Part shown: piece by piece, positions 25,507 to 34,335 of the stretch
Layout of the letters: each line of letters starts with the position of its first letter
Numbering within the stretch: position 1 is the first letter of the stretch
DNA from: Mesorhizobium sp. M3A.F.Ca.ET.080.04.2.1
GTDB taxonomy: Bacteria; Pseudomonadota; Alphaproteobacteria; Rhizobiales; Rhizobiaceae
DNA: 64,000 nt
Reading direction: 5' to 3'
NCBI RefSeq assembly: GCF_003952525.1
Contig: NZ_CP034451.1
Span: 1,302,001 to 1,366,000, forward strand
Notes under the pieces: generated by a model
The model's database searches: none
What the model saw: the letters and a program-made list of their open reading frames with translations, nothing else
What the model was told of the DNA's origin: nothing
Position numbers and translations under genes: made by a program

Positions 25507-26373
25507 ATGCCGTCCTTGAGGTGGGCTGCCATTGCCGCGCTTGCCGCGACTCTCAACAATGCAACACCGACGATGGCCGCCGAAGCAGTGGGCCAGGCAG
25601 TCCTGATCAAGACTTCCGTTACCGGCGCAACCGGACCGCTGGTGGTCAGCGCGCCCGTTCATCGGGACGAGCGCATCAGGACCTCCAACACCGGGCTTGG
25701 CCAATTCGTGTTCCTGGATGGCACCAAGCTGGCGGTAGGCTGGGGTTCTTCCGTCGTCATCGACAAGTACGTTTTCAACGATGAGAAGTCGGTGAAAACC
25801 CTCACCATCCGCGCTGCCAAGGGAACGTTTCGCTGGATAAGCGGAAGCTCGCCTTCATCCGCCTACCGGATCGTGACGCCTGCAGGCACGATAGGCGTGC
25901 GGGGAACCGCATTCGATGTCCACGTCGCGCCCAACGGCAAGACCGCCGTCGTGCTCCTGAAAGGGTCGGCCAAATTCTGCAGCGGCGGCGGATGCAGGGA
26001 ACTGAAGCGGCGCTGCGATTGCGTGGTCGCCACGCCTTCAGGCGCAATGACCGACGTTATCAAGGTCAATCGATCTGTGCTCACCACACTCGGCACCCCG
26101 CGGGCGTTGCCGTTTCTAACCGGTACCCAGCAGCTTTCGGGAACCTTTGCCGGGATCGGCGGAAGTTGCGGGCTTGCCGCCGCCATTCAGCAGGACAAGG
26201 CGGAGCCGCACGCACCGGCGGCCAGTCCACCCAGTCCTGGCACGCCCGATCCACCAAGCCCGCCGGACCCGCCGGACCCGCCTGCGGATGACGGCAACAA
26301 CGGCCATGGCAATGATCCGGGTAAGCATGATCCGAGCAATCCCGGAAAATCCGAGGGCCCTGGGAAAAAATAG
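25507..26373 (+). CDS. Exported FecR-domain protein with Pro/Gly-rich tail
   Basis: The 288-residue product has a signal peptide (MPSLRWAAIAALAATLNNAT) and a FecR-like domain at about 40-185 (HRDERIRTSNTGLGQFVFLD, AYRIVTPAGTIGVRGTAFDV). A C-terminal low-complexity tail is rich in Pro, Gly, Asn and His (PPDPPDPPADDG, GNDPGKHDPSNPGK). ATG 25507 follows GGGAGGATGCC. It is convergent with a CHASE2 cyclase 66 bases away, a pairing seen in rhizobia, where the FecR protein is thought to be the sensor partner. That role is inference here. Confidence 0.75.
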   Translation: MPSLRWAAIAALAATLNNATPTMAAEAVGQAVLIKTSVTGATGPLVVSAPVHRDERIRTSNTGLGQFVFLDGTKLAVGWGSSVVIDKYVFNDEKSVKTLTIRAAKGTFRWISGSSPSSAYRIVTPAGTIGVRGTAFDVHVAPNGKTAVVLLKGSAKFCSGGGCRELKRRCDCVVATPSGAMTDVIKVNRSVLTTLGTPRALPFLTGTQQLSGTFAGIGGSCGLAAAIQQDKAEPHAPAASPPSPGTPDPPSPPDPPDPPADDGNNGHGNDPGKHDPSNPGKSEGPGKK

Positions 26374-26439
26374 GGCAAAGGCCGGCGGCGGCGACGGCAG
26401 CAGCAGCAGATCGCCGCTCCTTTCCTTGGTATGCGACGG

Positions 26440-28680
26440 TCAGGAACCGGAGCCGAATTGTTGCTCCGCATAGCCGGCATTCGCTTCCACCGCCGTTCCC
26501 GCCCCCTGGGCGAGAAAGTCACCCGGTCTGCGCGCTATCCGGGCATAGAAGTCCTGCAGGCCTGCCGGCAAGCCCGCGGCCTTGGCTTTGGCCGCCGCTA
26601 TGATCTTTCGGCTGCCCGGAGAGCGCGAATGCAGCGCCTCGAGGAGCTTGCCGTGGACAAGCCGCAATTCCGCAAAATCCGGCGACGACGCAACATGTTC
26701 ATCGCCGACGACGGCATTGATTCTGGTCCTCGCGCTTTTTCCCTTGAGCTCCAGCGATCCCGCTTCGAGCAGGGCCCAGCCTGTCAGCGATCGTGCCGTG
26801 TCGTCGGACGCGAGGATGTCGAAATTCACCGTCTTGCACGCCGTCTCGATGCGCGCCGCGGTGTTCACCGCGTCGCCAACAGCGGAATAGTTGAAGCGCG
26901 ACTCCGCACCCATGTTCCCGACGCAGGCGATGCCGGTATGGATTCCGATGCCGACGCGAACCGTCTGCCCTGGCCCGAAGCCGAATGCATCGCTTTCATT
27001 GAGGCGAGCAATCGTCTCACGCATGGCCAATGCCGCGCGAACGGCCTTGGCAGGATGATCCGCGACATCGATCGGGGCATTCCAGAAGGCCATGATCGAA
27101 TCGCCGATGAACTTGTCGAGCGTGCCTTCGTTGGCGGTGACATGACGGCTGAGCGCGTCGAGAAGCGTGTTCAGAAACCGCACGACCGCGGTTGGCGGCA
27201 GTGTCTCGCTGATCTCGGTGAAGTTTCGCACATCGACGAACATAACGGTCAGTTCGCGGTCGTCTCCGCCAAGACGAAGCGCGTTGCGCGTATGTTCGAT
27301 GCGGTAGAGAAGCGATGGCGACAAATATTGCCCGAAGGCCCGCCGGATCGCGCGCCGCTCCCGGTCAGTCACCAGGAAGCGGAAGGAGGTTGTCGCGAAA
27401 TGCGTGATCGTGCCCATGACGATCGGCGCAAACGGGTCGAACAGCTGTCCCGCAAGCGAAAAGGCAAGCCATGATGCGACGAGCGCAAGGCCCGTGATCG
27501 CCAGGCCGCAGGCGAGCGCGATCGCGGGGCTTACGAAAATCGTGAGAGCCACCAGAAGGCTGCCCAGCGTCGCGATGGACGCGATTTCCAGCCCGTTCGC
27601 CCAGTCGGGCCGCGACAGATAGTGGCCGGACAGCACCTGCTCGACGATCTGGGCGTGGATAGAGACGCCCGGCACGTTCTCGCCGAGCGCCGTGACACGA
27701 ATATCCTGCAGGCCGGCGGCGGAGGTGCCGACAAACACGATGCTGCCCTCGATCGCGGCCCTTGTTTCGGGCGAGACGCCGTCGGGTGCGAGCACGTCCT
27801 TGGCGGAAACATACCGTTCCGCCCGGTCGGGACTGACATAGAGCCAGAGTTCGCCGGCCGAGGTCACCGGGATGACGAAGTCGCCGATCTTGACGGAGGT
27901 CATTATGCCCTGCCGATCCGGCGCACCGGCAATGAGGTAGGTGGAGGCGCCCTGCGCCACCCTTATGGCTTCCAGGGCAAGATCGGGATAAAGCTGCTCG
28001 CCATCACTCAGGAAGAGTGGGGCTGCCCTGACCACGGCGGTCGATCTGCCCGGATTGAGGCTGATATGTCCGATGCCGGCGGCATTGGCCTCAAGCTGCG
28101 GCCGCAGCGGTGTGGCTGCCCTGATATGGGGAGGAGCATCGACCGGGCTCTCGCCGGTAAAGGCAATGCCGGCCTTCACTTGCGGCCGATAGTTCCCTTC
28201 GTTGGAGATGCCGTAGCCCAGGATAACCGGCTTGCCGGCGATCGAGCGGGCGAAGATTTCGTCGTTGTCGGGCAGGCGCTCGAGCAAGGCCGGATCGATG
28301 CCTGGCACGTCGCGCACAACGCGGCGAGGCGACAGACGGTCGGGCTCGGCGAACAGGATGTCGAATGCGATGGCCGCCGCACCGAGCTCGGTCAGTTTCT
28401 CGACCAGGGCCGCCATGCGATCCCTGGGCCACGGCCACTGCCCGAACTTCTGCAACGACGCCTCGTCGACGTCGACCACACGGACGGGCATCGACTCGAA
28501 GCTGCGAGGTGCCAGCCTCTGATACTGGTCGAACGTCGCTTCGCGGGCGAGTCTCAACGGCTGCGGGTCGCGCGCCCGGACAATGGTAAGCGCCGCGACC
28601 AGCGACAAACCCAGGATGACGCCGGCAAACTGGGCGCGTGTCACAAGCACCAGTAGCCGTGCCGCGTATCCTTCCTGCAT
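26440..28680 (-). CDS. CHASE2-domain adenylate/guanylate cyclase
   Basis: A 746-residue membrane enzyme: membrane segment at about 13-32, periplasmic CHASE2 sensor domain at about 35-330, two or three helices at about 345-425 and a class III cyclase domain at about 470-660. Catalytic residues are visible: Asp in FVDVRNF, GDSIMAFWNAP, and NYSAVGDAVNTAARIE with the transition-state Asn and Arg. It makes cAMP (or cGMP) in response to an extracellular signal. ATG 28680 (MQEGYAARLLV) gives a short N-terminus before the first helix; an ATG 23 codons earlier also exists. Confidence 0.85.
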   Translation of the reverse strand: MQEGYAARLLVLVTRAQFAGVILGLSLVAALTIVRARDPQPLRLAREATFDQYQRLAPRSFESMPVRVVDVDEASLQKFGQWPWPRDRMAALVEKLTELGAAAIAFDILFAEPDRLSPRRVVRDVPGIDPALLERLPDNDEIFARSIAGKPVILGYGISNEGNYRPQVKAGIAFTGESPVDAPPHIRAATPLRPQLEANAAGIGHISLNPGRSTAVVRAAPLFLSDGEQLYPDLALEAIRVAQGASTYLIAGAPDRQGIMTSVKIGDFVIPVTSAGELWLYVSPDRAERYVSAKDVLAPDGVSPETRAAIEGSIVFVGTSAAGLQDIRVTALGENVPGVSIHAQIVEQVLSGHYLSRPDWANGLEIASIATLGSLLVALTIFVSPAIALACGLAITGLALVASWLAFSLAGQLFDPFAPIVMGTITHFATTSFRFLVTDRERRAIRRAFGQYLSPSLLYRIEHTRNALRLGGDDRELTVMFVDVRNFTEISETLPPTAVVRFLNTLLDALSRHVTANEGTLDKFIGDSIMAFWNAPIDVADHPAKAVRAALAMRETIARLNESDAFGFGPGQTVRVGIGIHTGIACVGNMGAESRFNYSAVGDAVNTAARIETACKTVNFDILASDDTARSLTGWALLEAGSLELKGKSARTRINAVVGDEHVASSPDFAELRLVHGKLLEALHSRSPGSRKIIAAAKAKAAGLPAGLQDFYARIARRPGDFLAQGAGTAVEANAGYAEQQFGSGS

Positions 28681-28966
28681 GGCCCCGCTCCGGGAGGCAG
28701 CTTTTCGAGCCCCCAAGGCTAGGCTGCATCGTTCCCGGCAAATGTGCAATCGCCAACCTTACCGCCCAACGCAGCAGCGCCGTCCAGCGCTGGCGATTTG
28801 CGCCGCCAAAAACCGGCTCGACATGGTCGACAGCCGAGGGCGAAGGAACATGATTCCAGACTTCACCGCGCATCTGGACGCGCGTCCGTCGATGAATAGC
28901 GACCGCCTCGAGGCGCAAGGCTGCCGTGTCACTTTCGGGGGCTGGGAATGGCTGGCATGTACGTCA

Positions 28967-31900
28967 TCATGCTCCCAGCTTGTCGAGCAAGGTCTTGGCC
29001 TCTTTCAAATCGAGCGTGTCGAAGCCCTCGGTGAACCAGCCGTAGGTCGGCGCGAGCAGGTCATGCGCCTCGGCGCGCTTGCCTTGTTCGGCCAAAAGGC
29101 GCGCAAGCGATGTGGCGGCGCGGAGCTCCCAGGATTTGGCGCCTTGCTGACGTGACCGTTGAATTGCTTGGCGGAACGAGATTTCAGCCTCGTGCCAGTC
29201 GCTTGGTTCCGCGGCAGCGCATATCGCCCCTCGGAGCCGCAGCAATTCGGCATCGCACCACTGCTCGCCGGTCCGGTTCACCTGGTCGAGAGCCCGATCG
29301 ATCAGGCGCACGCCGTCAGACGCGCGATTGACACTCCCGAGCACCTCCCCCAGCAATCCCATCGTGTAAGCCTGCGTCACTTGCGTTCCGACGGCTTGCA
29401 TCCGGGCCAGGCCGTCCTCGATTTGGGCGATCGCCCGCTCCTTATGGCCCTGCTTCGCCGAGAGCCATCCCTTCTGCTGGGCGGCCATGGCAACCCAGAA
29501 GGGATACGCCTGCTCGGTCGCGAAGGTGAGCCCACGCTCGTTCTGCTCCTCGGCTTCGGCCACCTCGCGTCGGAATATTCGTAACCACGCTGCCCATACC
29601 AGCACGTAAGCGCGGCTGAAGGGGTGCGCCAATCGCTCGGCCAAGACAAGGGCGTCCTCCATCCGGGTCAGCGCCTGGTCGGGGTAGCCGAGGTGCCAAA
29701 GCACTGCTGACCCACGACATAGGCAAATCGGTCCGGGATCCTGGCCGTAGAGGGCGAGATGAGCCCGGTGTCGCTGTGGGCGATAAGCTTCGGAGCCCAG
29801 TTCCAGATGTTTGCGTGCCTCCCTGAAGTCGCCGCGCCAAGAAGAGCTGACCCCCCGAGCATAATGGGCTTCGACCACCCACACGGGATCGTTACTCTGC
29901 AGAGCAAGGTCGAGAAGCCGTCCGCTCAGCTCGTGCGCCGACGTGAGTTTGGCGCCCGTGGCCGAGTAGATGGCCAGGCCGAGCAGAACCGGGAAGACAG
30001 CCGCATCTTCCGGCATCAGCTCGCAAAGGCGGCGCGCGCGAGAATAGACCCGCTCGACCTCGGCATTTGCGTAGCCATTCTTGGCGGTGAGCACGCGGCC
30101 CAGCACCGTTAGCGCTGCGAGTTCGCGCCGCTGGCGCTCGGGGCCTGCAGGGAGCGTTTCGATCAAGTTCAGCGCTTTCTGCAGATGGTTTTGGGCCTCA
30201 TCGTTGGCCGAACGGTCGTTGGCGCTCTCTCCCGCGCGCTGCCAATAGCCGATAGCCTGAAGTGAGAGGCCCGCAGCCGTGTAGTGCTGAGCCACGATCT
30301 CGGGCTCGTGTTCGACGACCTCGCCGAAATGCTGCTCGAGCGCGTGGGCGATCCGGGTGTGCAACTGCTGGCGGCGACTGCGCAGCAAGGTGGCATAGGC
30401 GGCATCTCCCACCAATGCGTGCTTGAACATGCATGTCGCGTGCGGCGGCCGACCGCGCGCGATCACGAGTTCGGCGCCGATCAGTTGGTCGAGGGCGTCC
30501 TGTAGTTCCCGTTCCTCGCGCTGCGCCACCGCCGCCAGCAAATCATAAGAGAATTCGCGGCCGATGGCGGCGCCAATCTGCGCGACCTCCCGCGCCGGCG
30601 TCATCAGCCGATCGAGCCGCGCCACCAGAGAATCCTGCAGGGTTGCAGGGATCGCCAACGGTGGCAGCGGACCCGAGAGGGCGTAACGGTCGCCTTCATC
30701 GGTCAACACGCCAGATTCAATGACGGCCTTGGTCACCTCCTCGAGGAACAGGGGCACGCCGTCTGTCTTGGCCACCATCTGCTCGAGCAACCCGCCCGGC
30801 AGCGCCTTGCCCCCGGTCAACCGCCCCACCAGGGCCGCGCCCTGCCGGCGGCTCAAGCGATTCAGCGCGAGCGAGGTGACCTGCGGGTGGCCGATCCAAC
30901 GCGGGTCGAATCCAGGGCGGAAACTGAAGATCGCCAATACTGCAAGGCGCGGAATCTGCGGGACCAATCGCTCGAGAAGCTCGAGCGAAGTCGGATCGAT
31001 CCAGTGGATATCCTCGAAAACCATCAGCACGGGCTGGCGGGCCGCCAAACCGATAAGCTGCCGGGCCAGAGCCTCGAGAGTCAGTTCCTTGCGGCGCTGA
31101 GGACTGAGGTTCAGGGGTGCATAACGGCTGCCGGCCGGGAGCGAAAGAAGCGCCGACAACAAGGGGGCGTCGTCCGGGACGGTGTCCGCGGACCGCGCCA
31201 GGAGGCGCTCCAGCTTGTCGAGTTTTACGCTCGGCGAATCGTCTGGGTGGAAGCCAGCCGCGCGGGTTAGCTGAACAATCGACGGGCGGAGGGCGCTATT
31301 TGCGTGGAACGGCGAGCACTGGCAACGTATGCGGATGTGCGGCCGGTCCCGCAGACGCTCGCGGAGCGCCTGAACCAGGTGCGACTTGCCGATGCCGGGC
31401 TCGCCGGAGAGCAGGATCACCTGCCCCTTCCCGGAAGCGGCCTTGCTCCACAGTTCCGCGAGCAGAGCAAGCTCGTCCTCGCGCCCAACTGTGGGGGCGA
31501 GGCTACCCGTCGCGCGCGCTTCAAACCGGGTCTCGGCGGCGCTCTCGCGAAGCACGCGCCACGCGCGGATCGGGGCGTCGAACCCTTTCAGGTCGTGCAG
31601 GCCCAGGTCGTCGAACTCGAACAGCCCGCCGAGCAGTCGGCGCGTCGCAAGCGGGATCACGATCTGGCCGGGCGCCGCCAAAGCTTGGAGCCGCGCCGCC
31701 AGGTTCGGCGACTCGCCGACCACCGCTTCCTCCTGCGCCGCCCCTTCGCCGATGAGATCGCCCACCACCACCAGCCCCGTCGCGATGCCGACGCGTACCG
31801 CAAGCGCCCCTTGTGCCGGGGTCGCCAGCCTTGCGATCGCATCAACGACCGCCAGCCCCGCTCGCACGGCTCGCTCCGCGTCCTCCTCGTGCGCCTTCGG

Positions 31901-32341
31901 ATAGCCAAAATACACCAGCACGCCGTCGCCCATGTATTTGGCCACAAACCCGCCAAAGCCACGCACGGCCTCGGCAACGCACCTCTGGTAGGCCGCAATC
32001 ACCTCACGCAAATCCTCGGGGTCCATTTGCGCGGAGAGCGCTGTCGAGCCGACAAGGTCCGAGAACATGACGGTGACCTGGCGGCGCTCAGCGGTGTCCT
32101 TCGCGGCGTTGTCGACTGCCGGAGGCGCATCGGATAACAGCGGCGTTGGTGCGCTTGCTTGAGCGCGCAAGGCTGCGATGGCGTCGAGCAACTTACGACG
32201 ATGTCCGACGAAACCGACGCCAAGATCCTTCAAGTCCTCGGCCGTCAATCTCGGCAGGACCGTGCCGTCGATCTTATTCTCGCGGAAGGAGGCCTCATAC
32301 TGTTCGAGGCCATGCCTCCGCAGCCAACCTCCGACGTCCAT
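28967..32341 (-). CDS. SAM-domain / class III cyclase / AAA ATPase / TPR protein
   Basis: A 1124-residue multidomain signalling protein. Residues about 1-62 form a SAM domain (WLRRHGLEQYEASFRENKID). About 85-260 is a class III cyclase (FSDLVGSTALS, KYMGDGVLVYFGYP, SPNLAARLQ). About 285-560 is an ATPase with Walker A GEPGIGKSHLV and Walker B VLMVFEDIHWIDP. The rest is TPR-like repeats. This is the architecture of adenylate cyclases joined to LuxR/STAND-type NTPases. It is cytoplasmic, lying 285 bp beyond the CHASE2 cyclase on the same strand. Input signal unknown. Confidence 0.85.
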   Translation of the reverse strand: MDVGGWLRRHGLEQYEASFRENKIDGTVLPRLTAEDLKDLGVGFVGHRRKLLDAIAALRAQASAPTPLLSDAPPAVDNAAKDTAERRQVTVMFSDLVGSTALSAQMDPEDLREVIAAYQRCVAEAVRGFGGFVAKYMGDGVLVYFGYPKAHEEDAERAVRAGLAVVDAIARLATPAQGALAVRVGIATGLVVVGDLIGEGAAQEEAVVGESPNLAARLQALAAPGQIVIPLATRRLLGGLFEFDDLGLHDLKGFDAPIRAWRVLRESAAETRFEARATGSLAPTVGREDELALLAELWSKAASGKGQVILLSGEPGIGKSHLVQALRERLRDRPHIRIRCQCSPFHANSALRPSIVQLTRAAGFHPDDSPSVKLDKLERLLARSADTVPDDAPLLSALLSLPAGSRYAPLNLSPQRRKELTLEALARQLIGLAARQPVLMVFEDIHWIDPTSLELLERLVPQIPRLAVLAIFSFRPGFDPRWIGHPQVTSLALNRLSRRQGAALVGRLTGGKALPGGLLEQMVAKTDGVPLFLEEVTKAVIESGVLTDEGDRYALSGPLPPLAIPATLQDSLVARLDRLMTPAREVAQIGAAIGREFSYDLLAAVAQREERELQDALDQLIGAELVIARGRPPHATCMFKHALVGDAAYATLLRSRRQQLHTRIAHALEQHFGEVVEHEPEIVAQHYTAAGLSLQAIGYWQRAGESANDRSANDEAQNHLQKALNLIETLPAGPERQRRELAALTVLGRVLTAKNGYANAEVERVYSRARRLCELMPEDAAVFPVLLGLAIYSATGAKLTSAHELSGRLLDLALQSNDPVWVVEAHYARGVSSSWRGDFREARKHLELGSEAYRPQRHRAHLALYGQDPGPICLCRGSAVLWHLGYPDQALTRMEDALVLAERLAHPFSRAYVLVWAAWLRIFRREVAEAEEQNERGLTFATEQAYPFWVAMAAQQKGWLSAKQGHKERAIAQIEDGLARMQAVGTQVTQAYTMGLLGEVLGSVNRASDGVRLIDRALDQVNRTGEQWCDAELLRLRGAICAAAEPSDWHEAEISFRQAIQRSRQQGAKSWELRAATSLARLLAEQGKRAEAHDLLAPTYGWFTEGFDTLDLKEAKTLLDKLGA

Positions 32342-32565
32342 GGCGGCGCCCCTGGCTACCTACCACGCATGATCCACCAGGGGAGAGAGCCTGTCTAGGA
32401 CCGGGCCTTGAATGAGCGGCTTGGATCAAACGTATGCTGAGCCTCGGCTTCCGTGCCGCTGCGGTGGCGATCCAAAAAAATGAGAGGCCGTGTCGGCGTT
32501 GCAGTCGGTCGACCGTCTTCAAGCAGACGCCACTCGCTGGACTGGCATCTCGAAAGGGACGATCT

Positions 32566-32985
32566 ATGAGCAAGAAGATTTTCGTGAGCCTGCCGGTGAC
32601 CGATGTGAAGGCGTCCATGGCTTTCTATGAATCTCTCGGCTTCAAGAACAATCCCAAGTTCACCAGTGAGACAGCTGCGGGGATGGTGTGGAGCGATGAA
32701 ATCCACTTCATGCTGCTCAGCCGTGAAAAATGGCAGACTATGACCACCCGGCCGATCCCGCCATCAACGTCCAGCGAGGTCATGCTGGCGCTGTCCCTGG
32801 ATAGCCGCGAGGCCGTCGACGCGATGGCCGCCGCAGCTGCTGCAAACGGCGGCACTGCCGACATCAATCCAATCGAAGATCATGGGTTTATGTACACCCG
32901 CGACCTCGCTGATCCCGACGGCCATGCCGTGGGCGCGATGTGGATGGACGTTTCTCCAATGTTTTCGGAGGACAAGGCGGACTGA
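32566..32985 (+). CDS. VOC-superfamily glyoxalase-like protein
   Basis: A 139-residue protein starting MSKKIFVSLPVTDVKASMAF. The repeated beta-alpha-beta-beta-beta fold of the vicinal-oxygen-chelate family shows as FVSLPVTDVKASMAFYESLG and a second half ending TRDLADPDGHAVGAMW, with a DPDGH motif. Members bind a divalent metal and act as lyases or dioxygenases; substrate unknown. ATG 32566 follows a GAAAGGGAC site. Confidence 0.8.
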   Translation: MSKKIFVSLPVTDVKASMAFYESLGFKNNPKFTSETAAGMVWSDEIHFMLLSREKWQTMTTRPIPPSTSSEVMLALSLDSREAVDAMAAAAAANGGTADINPIEDHGFMYTRDLADPDGHAVGAMWMDVSPMFSEDKAD

Positions 32986-33178
32986 CACGGTTGAGCCGCC
33001 AAGCATCAGGAGGCTCATCGATATGCGATGTGAAGCACGGGTCGTGATCCGTCATGGCTAGAGCTTGGATCAAATGCTATCACAGGCGGACCGAGTTCGG
33101 GGAATGGCCGATTGCGATGACGGAAGCGGGCGGTGGCGCAGAGGTGATCCGCGAAGGTGCACAAAAGGGGCGATGATC

Positions 33179-34009
33179 ATGGAAGCGGCGCCGCGTTCAC
33201 AGGTTGCTGACCACTACGCGCGAAGCAGCCTCGTTGCGGATATCCGCGATGGCCTTGCCGCGATGGGGAAGACCGAAAGCACGGTCACCGCCGAGGATCT
33301 CTCGCCGGTGGACGAGTTTCACATCGGCGGCCGCGCCGCCACGGCAGAGCTGGCAGCGCAACTTGCGCTCACCGCTGGGGATCGGGTGCTCGACATCGGC
33401 TGTGGCCTCGGCGGACCGGCCCGGCAGATCGCTGCGCAGTATGGTTGCCAGGTGACCGGCATCGACCTCACCCGCGACTACGTCGAAGCCGGCAATGTCC
33501 TCTCCGGCTGGCTGCATCTTAAGGAGCGCGTCTCGTTGCAGCAGGGCGATGCTTTGGCGCTGCCCTTCGCAGATGGCTCGTTCACTGCCGCATACATGTT
33601 GCACGTCGGAATGAACATTGCCGACAAGAGCGCACTATTTTCGGAGGTTGCGCGGGTCCTGCGCGCGGATGCGCGTCTTGGTATCTTCGACGTCATGCGC
33701 ACTGGTGCCGGCGAGCTGTCTTATCCGCTGCCATGGGCGAGTACGGCGGACGCGAACGCCATCACCGCCCCAGAGCAGTACCGCGACGCGCTTTCCGCGG
33801 CAGGGTTCGAGATCTTGTCGGAGCGCCAGCGGCGTGACGTTGCGCTTGACTATTTCGCTCGGCAGCGCGCCCAGGCGGCCACAGGGCGGACGGTCCTGGG
33901 CGTCCAGACACTCATGGGAGCGCGGCGGCCCCAGATGGTTCGAAACATGAGCGAAAGCATTTCAGCCGGCCTGATTGCGCCGGTCGAGATTATTGCCCGA
34001 AGGCGGTGA
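33179..34009 (+). CDS. SAM-dependent methyltransferase
   Basis: A 276-residue class I methyltransferase. The SAM-binding loop reads VLDIGCGLGGPARQIA at about 68-83, followed by VTGIDLTRDYVEAG (acidic residue for ribose) and later ALPFADGSFTAAYMLHVGMN. The family resembles arsenite or small-molecule methyltransferases such as UbiE-like enzymes; exact substrate unknown. AAAAGGGG lies eight bases before ATG 33179, so that start is preferred to the ATG two codons earlier. Confidence 0.8.
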   Translation: MEAAPRSQVADHYARSSLVADIRDGLAAMGKTESTVTAEDLSPVDEFHIGGRAATAELAAQLALTAGDRVLDIGCGLGGPARQIAAQYGCQVTGIDLTRDYVEAGNVLSGWLHLKERVSLQQGDALALPFADGSFTAAYMLHVGMNIADKSALFSEVARVLRADARLGIFDVMRTGAGELSYPLPWASTADANAITAPEQYRDALSAAGFEILSERQRRDVALDYFARQRAQAATGRTVLGVQTLMGARRPQMVRNMSESISAGLIAPVEIIARRR

Positions 34010-34335
34010 TGCCTGGGCTCGATTCCAGCTGGCTTGCCGGAGACCGTCTCCTTCGGGTCGGGACTTGAACTAACGCGCCCTGCCCGTGCACGTCCGCTTT
34101 TGGTGAGCAGCAGCGCTGACCTCAACGGCCGAAAAGTGGCCGGGACCCGACTGTCAACTTTCAGGATGACTGGGCAAGAAAGCCGACCCGTGTATCCAGC
34201 CTCGTGCGGACCGCTTTGCACCAGAAGCGACCTTTCCGACCACCGGGGCTAATCGATGGCCCTGCCTTTGGTGGGCCACTCGTCAGGGCGCTGCGCTGGG
34301 TGTACCATTTTAGCCCTATTGGGTCCGGGGGCCGG
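34010..34335. other. Intergenic stretch, no supported gene
   Basis: No frame with a convincing product. One short perfect inverted repeat, GGAGAC-C-GTCTCC, lies at about 34038-34050 without a T-tract. Confidence 0.5.
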
